The position numbers and the translations under genes were made by a program. This document shows, one piece after another, positions 9,058 through 16,552 of a DNA stretch of 64,000 nt; positions within the stretch are counted from its first letter, which is position 1, and each line of letters begins with the position of its first letter. The DNA is taken from the NCBI RefSeq assembly GCF_042853465.1, contig NZ_AP031497.1, positions 1,798,001 to 1,862,000 on the forward strand, in the 5' to 3' direction. This DNA is from Simiduia litorea (lineage in GTDB: Bacteria > Pseudomonadota > Gammaproteobacteria > Pseudomonadales > Cellvibrionaceae). The notes under the pieces were generated by a model that saw nothing but the letters and a program-made list of their open reading frames with translations, did no database searches and was not told the DNA's origin.

Positions 9058-9132
9058 TGGCTCCGGTGGCTGGGATCGAACCAGCGACCAACGGATTAAC
9101 AGTCCGCTGCTCTACCGCTGAGCTACACCGGA
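9058..9132 (-). tRNA. tRNA-Asn (GTT)
   Basis: A 75-base cloverleaf with an encoded CCA. The acceptor stem is TCCGGTG/CACCGGA with G as discriminator. The anticodon loop CTGTTAA carries GTT, and the T-arm has TTCGATC. The D-loop is one base shorter than usual. Confidence 0.96.
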
Positions 9133-9162
9133 AAAACGACTTCCTCTTTGGAAGTGGCGCGT

Positions 9163-9191
9163 ATCTTATTGGCTGATCCCGAAGTGGTCAA
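9163..9191 (-). promoter_or_regulatory. Sigma-70 promoter of tRNA-Asn
   Basis: On the minus strand TTGACC (9186-9191) and TAAGAT (9163-9168) are separated by exactly 17 bases. They lie about 30 bases upstream of the tRNA, with a GC-rich discriminator (ACGCGCC) typical of stable-RNA promoters. Confidence 0.8.
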
Positions 9192-9348
9192 GGGATTTTT
9201 ATAAAAAAATTCATGGGCTTAGCGCACTTGGATAGGGGTTGCGCAGACTGTATAAAGTCTAACCAACTGGGGTAGTGGGTTAGGCTTTAGTGTCTGTGTG
9301 GGTTCTTATCTTTTGCTTTTTTTAAGCAGGCTACCCACACTAAGACCG

Positions 9349-9948
9349 ATGAAATCAATGAATCCTTTAATGACAGCTGTTGCCGATAGGGTGAATGAGT
9401 GCCAAGCACTCGGCCATTTGAGTTTGCGCGAAAATGATTTGTTGCGCTGGATGCGTACCACAGGTTACCTGGATCCTCGCTGTGAGACGCAGGCTTCGCT
9501 CTATCGGGTGCATTTTTTATTGCGCAATGCGTTGTATCAACTAGCGGCGCAAGACGAGAGTTGCGATTGGCAGTTCTCGCCTATTGGTGTCGAGTGGGCA
9601 CCTAGGTCTGCGGTAAACTCCGAAGACGGAAGGGCGTTAAGCAAACCTGATACGGGTAATTTGGCTCGTTATTATCTCGACATGGCAAACCTTGTGCTTG
9701 ATGAGGCGGCAGTGGATCAGCTGCTAGACGAGTTTTGGCGCAAGTACCAACAACATTGCGATGACGTACGTGGCGACATCCAGGCGGCGCTGGCACTGTT
9801 GGAATTGGAGCGTGTCGAGGATCTTGCGACACTTAAAAGGCAGTACCGGCGCCAGGTAATGGTCAGCCACCCAGATAGAGGCGGTTCAAAAGATCAGATG
9901 CAGGCGCTCAATAGCGCTTTTTCCCTGTTAAAGCGTTCGCTGAATTAA
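9349..9948 (+). CDS. DnaJ-related protein with C-terminal J-domain
   Basis: A 199-residue protein of the DnaJ-related family: an N-terminal DNAJ-related domain (residues about 1-120) followed by a short J-domain. The HPD motif needed to stimulate Hsp70 ATPase is present in VSHPDRGGS, and the preceding RQYRRQVM helix is the expected positive helix II. I place the start at the ATG 9349, although ATG 9358 is also possible and neither has a strong ribosome-binding site. A hairpin-prone leader with GTGTGGGT (9296-9303) and ACCCACAC (9333-9340) ends eight bases before the start. It probably acts as a cochaperone. Confidence 0.85.
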   Translation: MKSMNPLMTAVADRVNECQALGHLSLRENDLLRWMRTTGYLDPRCETQASLYRVHFLLRNALYQLAAQDESCDWQFSPIGVEWAPRSAVNSEDGRALSKPDTGNLARYYLDMANLVLDEAAVDQLLDEFWRKYQQHCDDVRGDIQAALALLELERVEDLATLKRQYRRQVMVSHPDRGGSKDQMQALNSAFSLLKRSLN

Positions 9949-9997
9949 CATCGCCGCGTCAATCAATAGCCTATGTGTGAGTGTTAGCGAGTAGCCC

Positions 9998-11068
9998 TCA
10001 GTGCCGGGTTAATAGTAGGACTTTAAAGCTGCCGTTGTCGGCGATTGTTTGACAGCTTTTAAACAAACCCTGCGCGCGTTTTTCGATACCGACAAATTGA
10101 TTCACCACAATCAATGCCTGACCTTTTGGTGTAAGCCAGCGCTGCATGGCCTTGAGAAATTTCTCGGTAATATCGCCCGTGGGAGAGAAGCCCTGGTGAA
10201 AGGGTGGGTTACATAAAATCAGGTCGACGGGTGCACGTAGGGTGTTGCCATGTTCATCCAAGCCTCTATCGCCGGCAAAAACGTCAGCCCAACTTCCACA
10301 ATTGGTATGACAGGCGATCAATGCCGCGGCGCAATTATCAGTCGCTAGCCATTGGGTGTTGGGCCAAGCCTGTTTGGTAGTGAGTTTTGCGCCGGCACTT
10401 AAGTAGCCGTAGCCACAGCCGAGGTCCAGTAGGCGCTTGGGTTTCGGTAAGTGTTCTAGAAGACCTCCTAGTTGGCTTAACAGGAAGGCGCTGCCGTCAT
10501 CGATTTTTTGCCAGCCAAAGGTGCCGGGCTTGGACAGTAACACGTCATCTTGCCAGGTCACTGCAGGCCGAAGGCTTGGATAATCTTGGCTGTCTAGCTT
10601 GGCTTCCGGCTTATCATTTACGTCAATTGTAACCGTGTAATCGCTACCGGATTTATTGATTTTCTTATTGCCAAAACAGGACGCAGCATGGTCGGCAATG
10701 CTTTTAATACCTTCATTTTTTTGGCCAATAAGGCTAATCGTTGCGCCGGGTTCTAGCTTGTCGGCCAGTTGATTGAGGATGTGGTGATTCACTAATTTTT
10801 CTTTTGAAATGCGAAAAATAATATGTCGGTACGTTTGCGTGCTGAAGCAAGGCGTTAAATCCCAATCGGCAAACCAAGCGCGCTTTGCTCGTTCTTTAGC
10901 GCGCATGTGAATATCGTACCGGTTGGTCATGAGGTCAGGGAGTTCTCCCTGAGTGGACTCCAGTAGTGCGAGCACATTTTCGTCTGCCAGCCAGAGCGTT
11001 TGCTCGCAGGCTTGCGCCAATGTGTTAGAAAGCAGTCGGTCGGTGCTGGATAATTTGTGAGGTTTCAT
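9998..11068 (-). CDS. RsmC/RlmG-family rRNA (guanine-N2) methyltransferase
   Basis: A 356-residue class I SAM-dependent methyltransferase with the two-domain architecture of RsmC (16S G1207) and RlmG (23S G1835). The N-terminal half is a degenerate methyltransferase-like RNA-binding domain. The C-terminal half has SAM-binding motif I LLDLGCGYGYLS and the catalytic motif NPPFHQG. The segment before motif I (PGTFGWQKIDDGSAFLL) and the end NGSFKVLL look closer to RsmC than to RlmG, but I cannot settle which base is modified. The gene follows rsuA by four bases on the same strand, so the two rRNA-modification genes are probably cotranscribed. Confidence 0.85.
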   Translation of the reverse strand: MKPHKLSSTDRLLSNTLAQACEQTLWLADENVLALLESTQGELPDLMTNRYDIHMRAKERAKRAWFADWDLTPCFSTQTYRHIIFRISKEKLVNHHILNQLADKLEPGATISLIGQKNEGIKSIADHAASCFGNKKINKSGSDYTVTIDVNDKPEAKLDSQDYPSLRPAVTWQDDVLLSKPGTFGWQKIDDGSAFLLSQLGGLLEHLPKPKRLLDLGCGYGYLSAGAKLTTKQAWPNTQWLATDNCAAALIACHTNCGSWADVFAGDRGLDEHGNTLRAPVDLILCNPPFHQGFSPTGDITEKFLKAMQRWLTPKGQALIVVNQFVGIEKRAQGLFKSCQTIADNGSFKVLLLTRH

Positions 11069-11072
11069 AGGG

Positions 11073-11762
11073 CTAAATACTGCTTATTTCGTCGGGCGTG
11101 AGTGGGCGATAGGCGCCTTCGGCGAGTGTGGGGTCGAGTAAAATGTCGCCGATGCGCTCGCGGTGTAAGGCAATCACCCGATTATTGACCGCGCCGAGCA
11201 TGCGTTTAACTTGGTGGTATCGACCCTCAGAAATTGTGACCCGGCATTGGTTGTCCGGTAAGGCTTCGATAGTGGCTGGCCGCGTTGGGTGGGTTTCGTT
11301 GCGCAGTAAAATACCTTGGCGAAATTGTGCTTCGGCGCTATCGACGAGCGGCTCGGCCAGCGTCGCCAAATAGGTTTTTGCGCACTCTCGCTTCGGGCTA
11401 GTGACGCGATGATTCCAGCGGCCGTCATCGGTGATGAGTAGTAGTCCCGTGGTATCTAAATCCAATCGGCCGACAATTTGTAATCCGTGTCGGTTGGGCT
11501 CGTCCAATAAGTCGAGCACCGTGGGGTGGTGTGCGTCAGTGGTGGCGCACAGGTAACCAGCCGGTTTATGTAACATGAAATAACGCGCACCGGCGGCTTT
11601 GATGTTTTCACCGTCGAGGCTAACAACGTCTTCTGCTCTTACGGGGAATGCTGGGCTGGTGACGGCGCCCTCGTTCACCGTAATGCGGCCCTCTTTGAGT
11701 GCGGCTTGGACTTGTTTTCGGCTCAGGTCTGTTGCTTGGCTTACCCAGCGATCAATGCGCAT
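11073..11762 (-). CDS. rsuA: 16S rRNA pseudouridine-516 synthase
   Basis: RsuA converts U516 of 16S rRNA to pseudouridine. The 229-residue product has an S4-like RNA-binding domain (residues 1-55) and the catalytic domain with GRLDLDTTGLLL, where D101 is the expected nucleophile. The segments YFMLHKPAGY, ISEGRYHQVKRM and LHRERIG, and the C-terminus YRPLTPDEI, match the E. coli enzyme as I recall it. The start overlaps the end of the upstream TetR gene by 11 bases, and the RsmC/RlmG-type methyltransferase follows directly. Together they form a probable three-gene minus-strand operon. Confidence 0.95.
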   Translation of the reverse strand: MRIDRWVSQATDLSRKQVQAALKEGRITVNEGAVTSPAFPVRAEDVVSLDGENIKAAGARYFMLHKPAGYLCATTDAHHPTVLDLLDEPNRHGLQIVGRLDLDTTGLLLITDDGRWNHRVTSPKRECAKTYLATLAEPLVDSAEAQFRQGILLRNETHPTRPATIEALPDNQCRVTISEGRYHQVKRMLGAVNNRVIALHRERIGDILLDPTLAEGAYRPLTPDEISSI

Positions 11763-12453
11763 CGGGCGTACTCGGTTTTGGTTGATCTAGGGCAACGTAA
11801 TAGCTATCAGCTAAGTTGCCGAGTTGCGCAAGGGCAGTTGGTGTCATAAAGGCCTTCTCGAGGGCGAGCACTTGATACACGCCGCGGCGAATGAGCGCTT
11901 GGTTATTATCATCGCCAATATCGACTTGTAGTGTGGTGCGTAAAAAACTGATCCAGTTAGTAAGGATGATCCAAGCGTTGTAACTGAGGTCGCGCTGTTC
12001 TTGCGGACTCGCTTTTATTAAACCTGCCGTTGCCAAGGCTTGATGTAACTGCAAGGTTTTTTCAAAAACGGTATCGAATGTGCGCTTATGCAACTCTGCC
12101 AGTGTGGCTGATTCACTCAGTATGTGCTCAGTGTCGCGGTAAAAAAATCGGCAATGCCACAGCGCGTCGGCTAGTTGTTCGAGTAGCGCGGCTTTATCCA
12201 CCATGGTGAATGCTCTGTCGCTGGGCGGCGTGAGTAGCGCTAGTACGTGAGCTTGGTGGCGCAGATACAGTTCGGCAATAATGTCGCTTTTATTGCGAAA
12301 GTGGTAGTAGAGGTTACCTGGTGATATACCCAGCTCGGCCGCAATGTGGTTGGTGGTAACTACGCGTTCGCCGCGCGCATTAAACAGCGTCTGGCTGATG
12401 CTGAGAATGCGGTCGCGGGTGTTCGGCTGGGGGCTGGATTGGTTCTTTGTCAT
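11752..12453 (-). CDS. TetR family transcriptional regulator
   Basis: A 233-residue regulator. The N-terminal helix-turn-helix (residues about 15-60) shows the TetR signature, with ITTNHIAAELGIS-like helices (here VTTNHIAAELGIS) and GNLYYHFRNKSDII. The remaining helical part is the ligand-binding and dimer domain. It is transcribed away from the aldehyde dehydrogenase gene with a shared intergenic region of about 100 bases that contains an inverted repeat (12503-12518). Local autoregulation and control of the dehydrogenase are therefore likely. The inducer is unknown, an aldehyde or fatty derivative being one possibility. Confidence 0.9.
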   Translation of the reverse strand: MTKNQSSPQPNTRDRILSISQTLFNARGERVVTTNHIAAELGISPGNLYYHFRNKSDIIAELYLRHQAHVLALLTPPSDRAFTMVDKAALLEQLADALWHCRFFYRDTEHILSESATLAELHKRTFDTVFEKTLQLHQALATAGLIKASPQEQRDLSYNAWIILTNWISFLRTTLQVDIGDDNNQALIRRGVYQVLALEKAFMTPTALAQLGNLADSYYVALDQPKPSTPDAH

Positions 12454-12493
12454 GAGTTGGCGCGGCGATTGATCGGAGTGGGATTATACCTGC

Positions 12494-12522
12494 TTGACTC
12501 TCTAGAGCAAATACTCTAAAAC
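12494..12522 (+). promoter_or_regulatory. Promoter with embedded inverted repeat, candidate TetR operator
   Basis: TTGACT (12494-12499) and TAAAAC (12517-12522) are 17 bases apart and point towards the aldehyde dehydrogenase gene. Between them lies the inverted repeat TAGAG-CAAATA-CTCTA (12503-12518). A repressor bound here would cover the spacer and block RNA polymerase. Assignment to the divergent TetR protein is inference. Confidence 0.5.
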
Positions 12523-12558
12523 TGCACCAATATCATTTTCCAGCTTTGAGGAGTGTCC

Positions 12559-13998
12559 ATGAACACCGCCGCGCCCGCGTTTACCCATGCAGATCTAAGT
12601 GCCGAGCAGCTACAGGGCCTGCTAGCCGCCCAGCGTGCCAGCTACGGCAAGCGCCCCATGCCGTCGGTGGGCGAGCGCAAAGCAAATTTGCAACGCTTGA
12701 AATCCATGCTGCTAAAACATCAAGACGCGTTAATGGATGCCATGACAGCCGACTTTTCCGCGCGCTCGCGCCATGAAATGAAGCTGGCTGAAATTCTTAG
12801 CATGACAGAAATGATTGATTACTTGTGTAAGCGCTTAGCTAAGTGGATGAAGCCGGAAAAGCGCCATCTGGCGTTGCACATGCAGCCAGGCAAGGCGCGT
12901 GTTTACTATCAGCCGCTCGGCGTAGTTGGCATTATGGTGCCGTTTAACTATCCGTTGTTTTTAGCCTTGGGCCCCTTGGCGACAGCGTTAGCCGCGGGTA
13001 ATCACGCGATGATAAAAATGCCGGAGGCCACGCCGGCAACCTCTGCGTTGTTGGCCGAGCTCATAGCCGACACCTTTTCCGCCGATCACGTTACCGTGGT
13101 TAATGGTGGGCCCGCCGTGGCGGCATTGTTTTCATCATTGCCTTTCGATCATATTTTGTTTACCGGCGCTGGTAGCATTGGCAAGCACGTCATGCGCGCA
13201 GCCGCTGAAAACTTAACCCCGGTAACCTTGGAATTGGGCGGCAAGTCGCCGGTTATTGTCGCCGATGATTTTGATATCGAAGAGGCCGCAAGGCGTTTGT
13301 GTTTCAGTAAGTCGATGAATGCGGGGCAAACCTGTGTGGCGCCAGATTATATTTTTCTTCCGCGCAGAAAGCTCGACGCATTTAAGGTTGCCTATAAAAA
13401 AGCCTTCAATACCTTTTACCCCACGGTTAATAATAATCCCGACGTGACAGCTGTAATTAGCGACCGTCATAATCAACGTTTACAGGGCTGGGTAAAAGAA
13501 GCGCAAGCGCAGGGCGCTCTGGTTGAGCCGGTAACCGATGAGGTGGTCACCGACGGCACGCGCCGCACGGTAACGCAGTTGGTCACCAACGTGACGCGTG
13601 ACATGATGCTGATGCAAGAGGAAATATTTGGCCCGGTTTTACCACTGTTGACATACGATAGCTTGGATGAAGTGATTCGCTACGTGAACGAAGGCGACAG
13701 GCCTTTAGCCTTATATTATTTTGGTTTCGATAAGGCACAGCAGCAGCGCGTGCTGGATGAGACTCATTCGGGCGCCGTGGTATTTAATGAAACTATGTTC
13801 CATGTCGCGGTGGATGATTTACCTTTCGGCGGTATTGGCCCGTCGGGTATGGGGCAGTATCACGGCAAGGAGGGCTTTTTAACCTTTAGCAAACCAAAAT
13901 CAGTGCTCTATAAGCCACGCTTTAATGGCATGAAAATGTTGTACCCGCCCTATGGTGGTTTGGTCGATAAGGTGTTGGGCTTTTTGATCGGTAAATAA
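12559..13998 (+). CDS. Coniferyl-aldehyde-dehydrogenase-like NAD(P)+ aldehyde dehydrogenase
   Basis: An enzyme of the ALDH superfamily that oxidises aldehydes to carboxylic acids. In this 479-residue protein the catalytic cysteine is C259 in NAGQTC and the general base is E225 in TLELGGKSP, with the normal 34-residue spacing. The length, the short N-terminus and the C-terminal hydrophobic tail (YGGLVDKVLGFLIG) resemble the coniferyl aldehyde dehydrogenase group. I chose the ATG at 12559: GAGGAG at 12548-12553 is its ribosome-binding site, and the alternative GTG at 12553 overlaps that site. A divergent TetR regulator probably controls it. The substrate is inferred. Confidence 0.9.
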   Translation: MNTAAPAFTHADLSAEQLQGLLAAQRASYGKRPMPSVGERKANLQRLKSMLLKHQDALMDAMTADFSARSRHEMKLAEILSMTEMIDYLCKRLAKWMKPEKRHLALHMQPGKARVYYQPLGVVGIMVPFNYPLFLALGPLATALAAGNHAMIKMPEATPATSALLAELIADTFSADHVTVVNGGPAVAALFSSLPFDHILFTGAGSIGKHVMRAAAENLTPVTLELGGKSPVIVADDFDIEEAARRLCFSKSMNAGQTCVAPDYIFLPRRKLDAFKVAYKKAFNTFYPTVNNNPDVTAVISDRHNQRLQGWVKEAQAQGALVEPVTDEVVTDGTRRTVTQLVTNVTRDMMLMQEEIFGPVLPLLTYDSLDEVIRYVNEGDRPLALYYFGFDKAQQQRVLDETHSGAVVFNETMFHVAVDDLPFGGIGPSGMGQYHGKEGFLTFSKPKSVLYKPRFNGMKMLYPPYGGLVDKVLGFLIGK

Positions 13999-13999
13999 T

Positions 14000-14779
14000 T
14001 CACTGATCCGTCAGTGCTATATTAAGCCACTGGGCTGGTAAGTTTTCTTGCCAGCCTTTTTCTTGCCAGTCAATTTGACTGATGGCGTAAATGAATTTTG
14101 GTGCCGCGTTGCAGTTCAGGCTAATTTTTTCGCCGCTCACCGGGTGGGTGAAGTCCAAGCCTACGGCACTGAGTAGTAGATGGTCAGCGCCGAATTGGTT
14201 GGCAAAGAAGTGGTTGTGTTTACTTTTTCCATGTTTCGCATCGCCCACGATGGGGTGCCCCGTGTGTTTCATATGGCGGCGAATTTGATGCTTTCTGCCG
14301 GTCTTAGGTTTACATAGCACAAGGGAGTAGTAGCTCACCGGGTATTTGTCTACCGCAAAAGGCAGTTCGCACCTGGCTTGCGTATAAAATTCAGTGAGTG
14401 CAGTTTGTGGTTCTTTATCGGTGGCGCGATGTTTGTCGGCAATGCGGTCTAATTTTACCGATAACGGGTGATCGCAGTGTTGGCTTTGCATGTGGCCGCG
14501 ACAAAGTGCGAGATAGTGTTTTTGTACGCGGTGCTCGGCGAAATCTTCACTGAGCGCACGCGCGACATCCGGGTTGAGCGCGAATAACAAAATGCCTGAT
14601 GTGGGCTTATCGAGCCGATGAATAGGGTAGACGTGTTGTTCAATTTGATCGCGCAGTATTTGTACTGCAAACCGCGTTTCGTGCCGATCAATAGGGCTGC
14701 GATGCACCAATAAGCCCGATGGTTTGTTGATGGCGACCAGGTGTTCGTCTCGAAAAATAATAGGGAGCTTTTCAGTCAT
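14000..14779 (-). CDS. truC: tRNA pseudouridine-65 synthase
   Basis: TruC belongs to the RluA family without the S4 domain and modifies U65 in tRNAs. The 259-residue product has the catalytic motif HRLDKPTSGILLF, with the aspartate as nucleophile, the conserved start IIFRDEHLVAINKPSGLLVH, and the block GRKHQIRRHMKH. The ATG at 14779 gives the usual N-terminus; the open frame extends 18 codons further upstream but those residues look non-coding. The gene converges on the aldehyde dehydrogenase gene with only one base between the stops. RluA-type rRNA enzymes share the motif, but length and N-terminus favour TruC. Confidence 0.9.
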   Translation of the reverse strand: MTEKLPIIFRDEHLVAINKPSGLLVHRSPIDRHETRFAVQILRDQIEQHVYPIHRLDKPTSGILLFALNPDVARALSEDFAEHRVQKHYLALCRGHMQSQHCDHPLSVKLDRIADKHRATDKEPQTALTEFYTQARCELPFAVDKYPVSYYSLVLCKPKTGRKHQIRRHMKHTGHPIVGDAKHGKSKHNHFFANQFGADHLLLSAVGLDFTHPVSGEKISLNCNAAPKFIYAISQIDWQEKGWQENLPAQWLNIALTDQ

Positions 14780-14825
14780 CGGGTGCCGGCTGTCCGGTTT
14801 AATGGAAAGGTGAATTATAAAAATA

Positions 14826-14860
14826 AAAACCAAGCCTTTCTTGCGTCAGCGCTTGGTTTT
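14826..14860 (-). terminator. Intrinsic terminator downstream of folD
   Basis: Minus-strand hairpin with ten-base arms AAAACCAAGC / GCTTGGTTTT and a 15-base loop, continuing into a T-rich tract. It lies 75 bases after the folD stop. Confidence 0.75.
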
Positions 14861-14934
14861 AGTGAGACGTTTTGGTGCGTTAAGCTCGTAGCTTGTTGGG
14901 GGCGGCCAACCGCCTTGTAGCTTGCAAGCCAAAC

Positions 14935-15777
14935 TTAAATCGATTTTTCGCCTGAGTCGACGGATTGATAAATCAGCGTGTTAATCGTCATTGGGCCAAC
15001 GCCGCCGGGAACTGGTGTGTAGGCGCTGACGCGACCAATGAGTGGGGCAAGCTCGATGTCGCCAACGCCACCTGGGTGGTAGCCGGCATCCACAACCACG
15101 GCACCATCTTTAATCCACTCGGCTTTGATAAATTCCGGTTTGCCCACGGCGCCCACAACAATGTCGGCCTGCTTAATATGCTGAGCTAGGTTTTGCGTGC
15201 GCGAATGACAGATGGTAACGGTGGCATTGGCACCGAGCAGCATCATGGCCATGGGTTTGCCGAGAATAGGGCTGCGGCCAACCACCACGGCGTGTTTGCC
15301 GGCCAGCTCAATGTTGTAGGCTTCCAGTAAACGCATAATGCCTTTCGGTGTGGCGCAACCGTAGGCCTCTTCGCCCATGCTCATGCGACCAAAGCCGAGG
15401 CAGGTAACGCCATCGACATCTTTGTGCAGGGCTATGGCATCGAAACAGGCGCGCTCGTCAATTTGCGCCGGCACCGGGTGCTGCAGCAAAATACCGTGTA
15501 CGTTAGGGTTGGTGTTTAATTCGTCGATTTTCGCCAGCAGCTGCTCTGTGGTTGTGCTGCTCGGCATTTCGACTCGAATTGAGCCCATGCCGATGCGCTC
15601 GCAGGCATTGCCTTTCATTTTTACGTAAGTGGCGCTGGCTGGGTCGTCGCCCACTAAGACGGTTGCCAAAATGGGGGTTTGACCGTCACTTTTGGTTTTC
15701 AGTGCCGCCACGCGGGCGCTAAGTTCTTGTTCTGTCTTTAGGGCAAGAGCTTTGCCGTCAAGTAGCAGTGCTGCCAT
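14935..15777 (-). CDS. folD: Bifunctional methylene-THF dehydrogenase / methenyl-THF cyclohydrolase
   Basis: FolD interconverts 5,10-methylene-THF and 10-formyl-THF using NADP+, feeding purine and formyl-methionine synthesis. The 280-residue length is normal. Visible signatures are the YVKMKGNACERIG segment with the catalytic lysine, the HGILLQHPVP loop, the Rossmann segment VVVGRSPILGKPMAMMLL, and the C-terminal PVPGGVGPMTINTL. The start has an AAAGGA ribosome-binding site. It is transcribed alone and is followed by a terminator. Confidence 0.97.
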   Translation of the reverse strand: MAALLLDGKALALKTEQELSARVAALKTKSDGQTPILATVLVGDDPASATYVKMKGNACERIGMGSIRVEMPSSTTTEQLLAKIDELNTNPNVHGILLQHPVPAQIDERACFDAIALHKDVDGVTCLGFGRMSMGEEAYGCATPKGIMRLLEAYNIELAGKHAVVVGRSPILGKPMAMMLLGANATVTICHSRTQNLAQHIKQADIVVGAVGKPEFIKAEWIKDGAVVVDAGYHPGGVGDIELAPLIGRVSAYTPVPGGVGPMTINTLIYQSVDSGEKSI

Positions 15778-15956
15778 GGCAGTGCTTTCCTTTATAGGTG
15801 TTTAATAGGGGGTAGGTTCAATCTGCCCGCGCATTGTCCCACAGCTGCCGCAGAGCGCCAATAGGCCAGAAAGAGTCGGGCGGCGGTGGCCGTGTCTGTG
15901 ACTAAAAAGGCTAAAGTAATCAGATACCTATTATGAAAAAATCCTCATATTTTTCG

Positions 15957-15985
15957 TTGACGAGGGCAGGGTGCATGGGTATGAT
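15957..15985 (+). promoter_or_regulatory. Sigma-70 promoter of the Pro-Arg-His tRNA cluster
   Basis: TTGACG (15957-15962) and TATGAT (15980-15985) are separated by exactly 17 bases, about 40 bases before tRNA-Pro. The GC-rich stretch GCGC after the -10 box is a stable-RNA type discriminator. Confidence 0.85.
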
Positions 15986-16025
15986 GCGCTCCACTTGAAA
16001 CGGCAACAGGCCGTAACAGGTATGT

Positions 16026-16102
16026 CGGAGTGTAGCGCAGTCTGGTAGCGCGCCTGGTTTGGGACCAGGATGTCGGGGGTTCGAATCCCTCCTCTCCGAC
16101 CA
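16026..16102 (+). tRNA. tRNA-Pro (TGG)
   Basis: 77 bases with an encoded CCA. The anticodon loop TTTGGGA reads TGG, and the anticodon stem is CCTGG/CCAGG. The T-loop is TTCGAAT. The acceptor stem CGGAGTG/CTCTCCG contains one T-T mismatch (16031 against 16093); all other pairs are normal. It is the first gene of a three-tRNA cluster. Confidence 0.94.
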
Positions 16103-16138
16103 ATTTTCCTAGCGTTAGTTACACTTAGGTGTCGATCA

Positions 16139-16215
<77 letters not shown>

Positions 16216-16256
16216 TGTTGGCAGCCGGTCAGTTGTAACAACCACACCGCATTATG

Positions 16257-16332
16257 GTGGGCGTAGCTCAGTTGGTAGAGCCCTGGATTGTGATTCCAGT
16301 CGTCGGGGGTTCAAGTCCCCTCGTCCACCCCA
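16257..16332 (+). tRNA. tRNA-His (GTG)
   Basis: 76 bases with an encoded CCA. The acceptor stem is GTGGGCG/CGTCCAC with C as discriminator, and the preceding base G16256 can provide the extra G-1 that marks histidine tRNAs. The anticodon loop TTGTGAT reads GTG. Confidence 0.95.
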
Positions 16333-16552
16333 TTTTCTATTTTTCATCCTATCGATACTTCCCGCCTTGCTGCTTTTGATGCAAAGCATTTGATCACACC
16401 TGCTATAAACCGCTTTATTCTACTCTTTGGGTATAGCCGTATTGGTCCAACAATCTTTGATGCTTGTGTGTATATCGGCGGCATCGCCATTTTGACCGAT
16501 CGAGCGGTTAGCTGACCCTAGTTTGTGCTCGCCATATTTATCTTTAAATGGC

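Noticed and set aside
12553..12558. GTG at 12553 as start of the aldehyde dehydrogenase
   Set aside because: The GTG overlaps the GAGGAG ribosome-binding site of the ATG at 12559, which has proper spacing.
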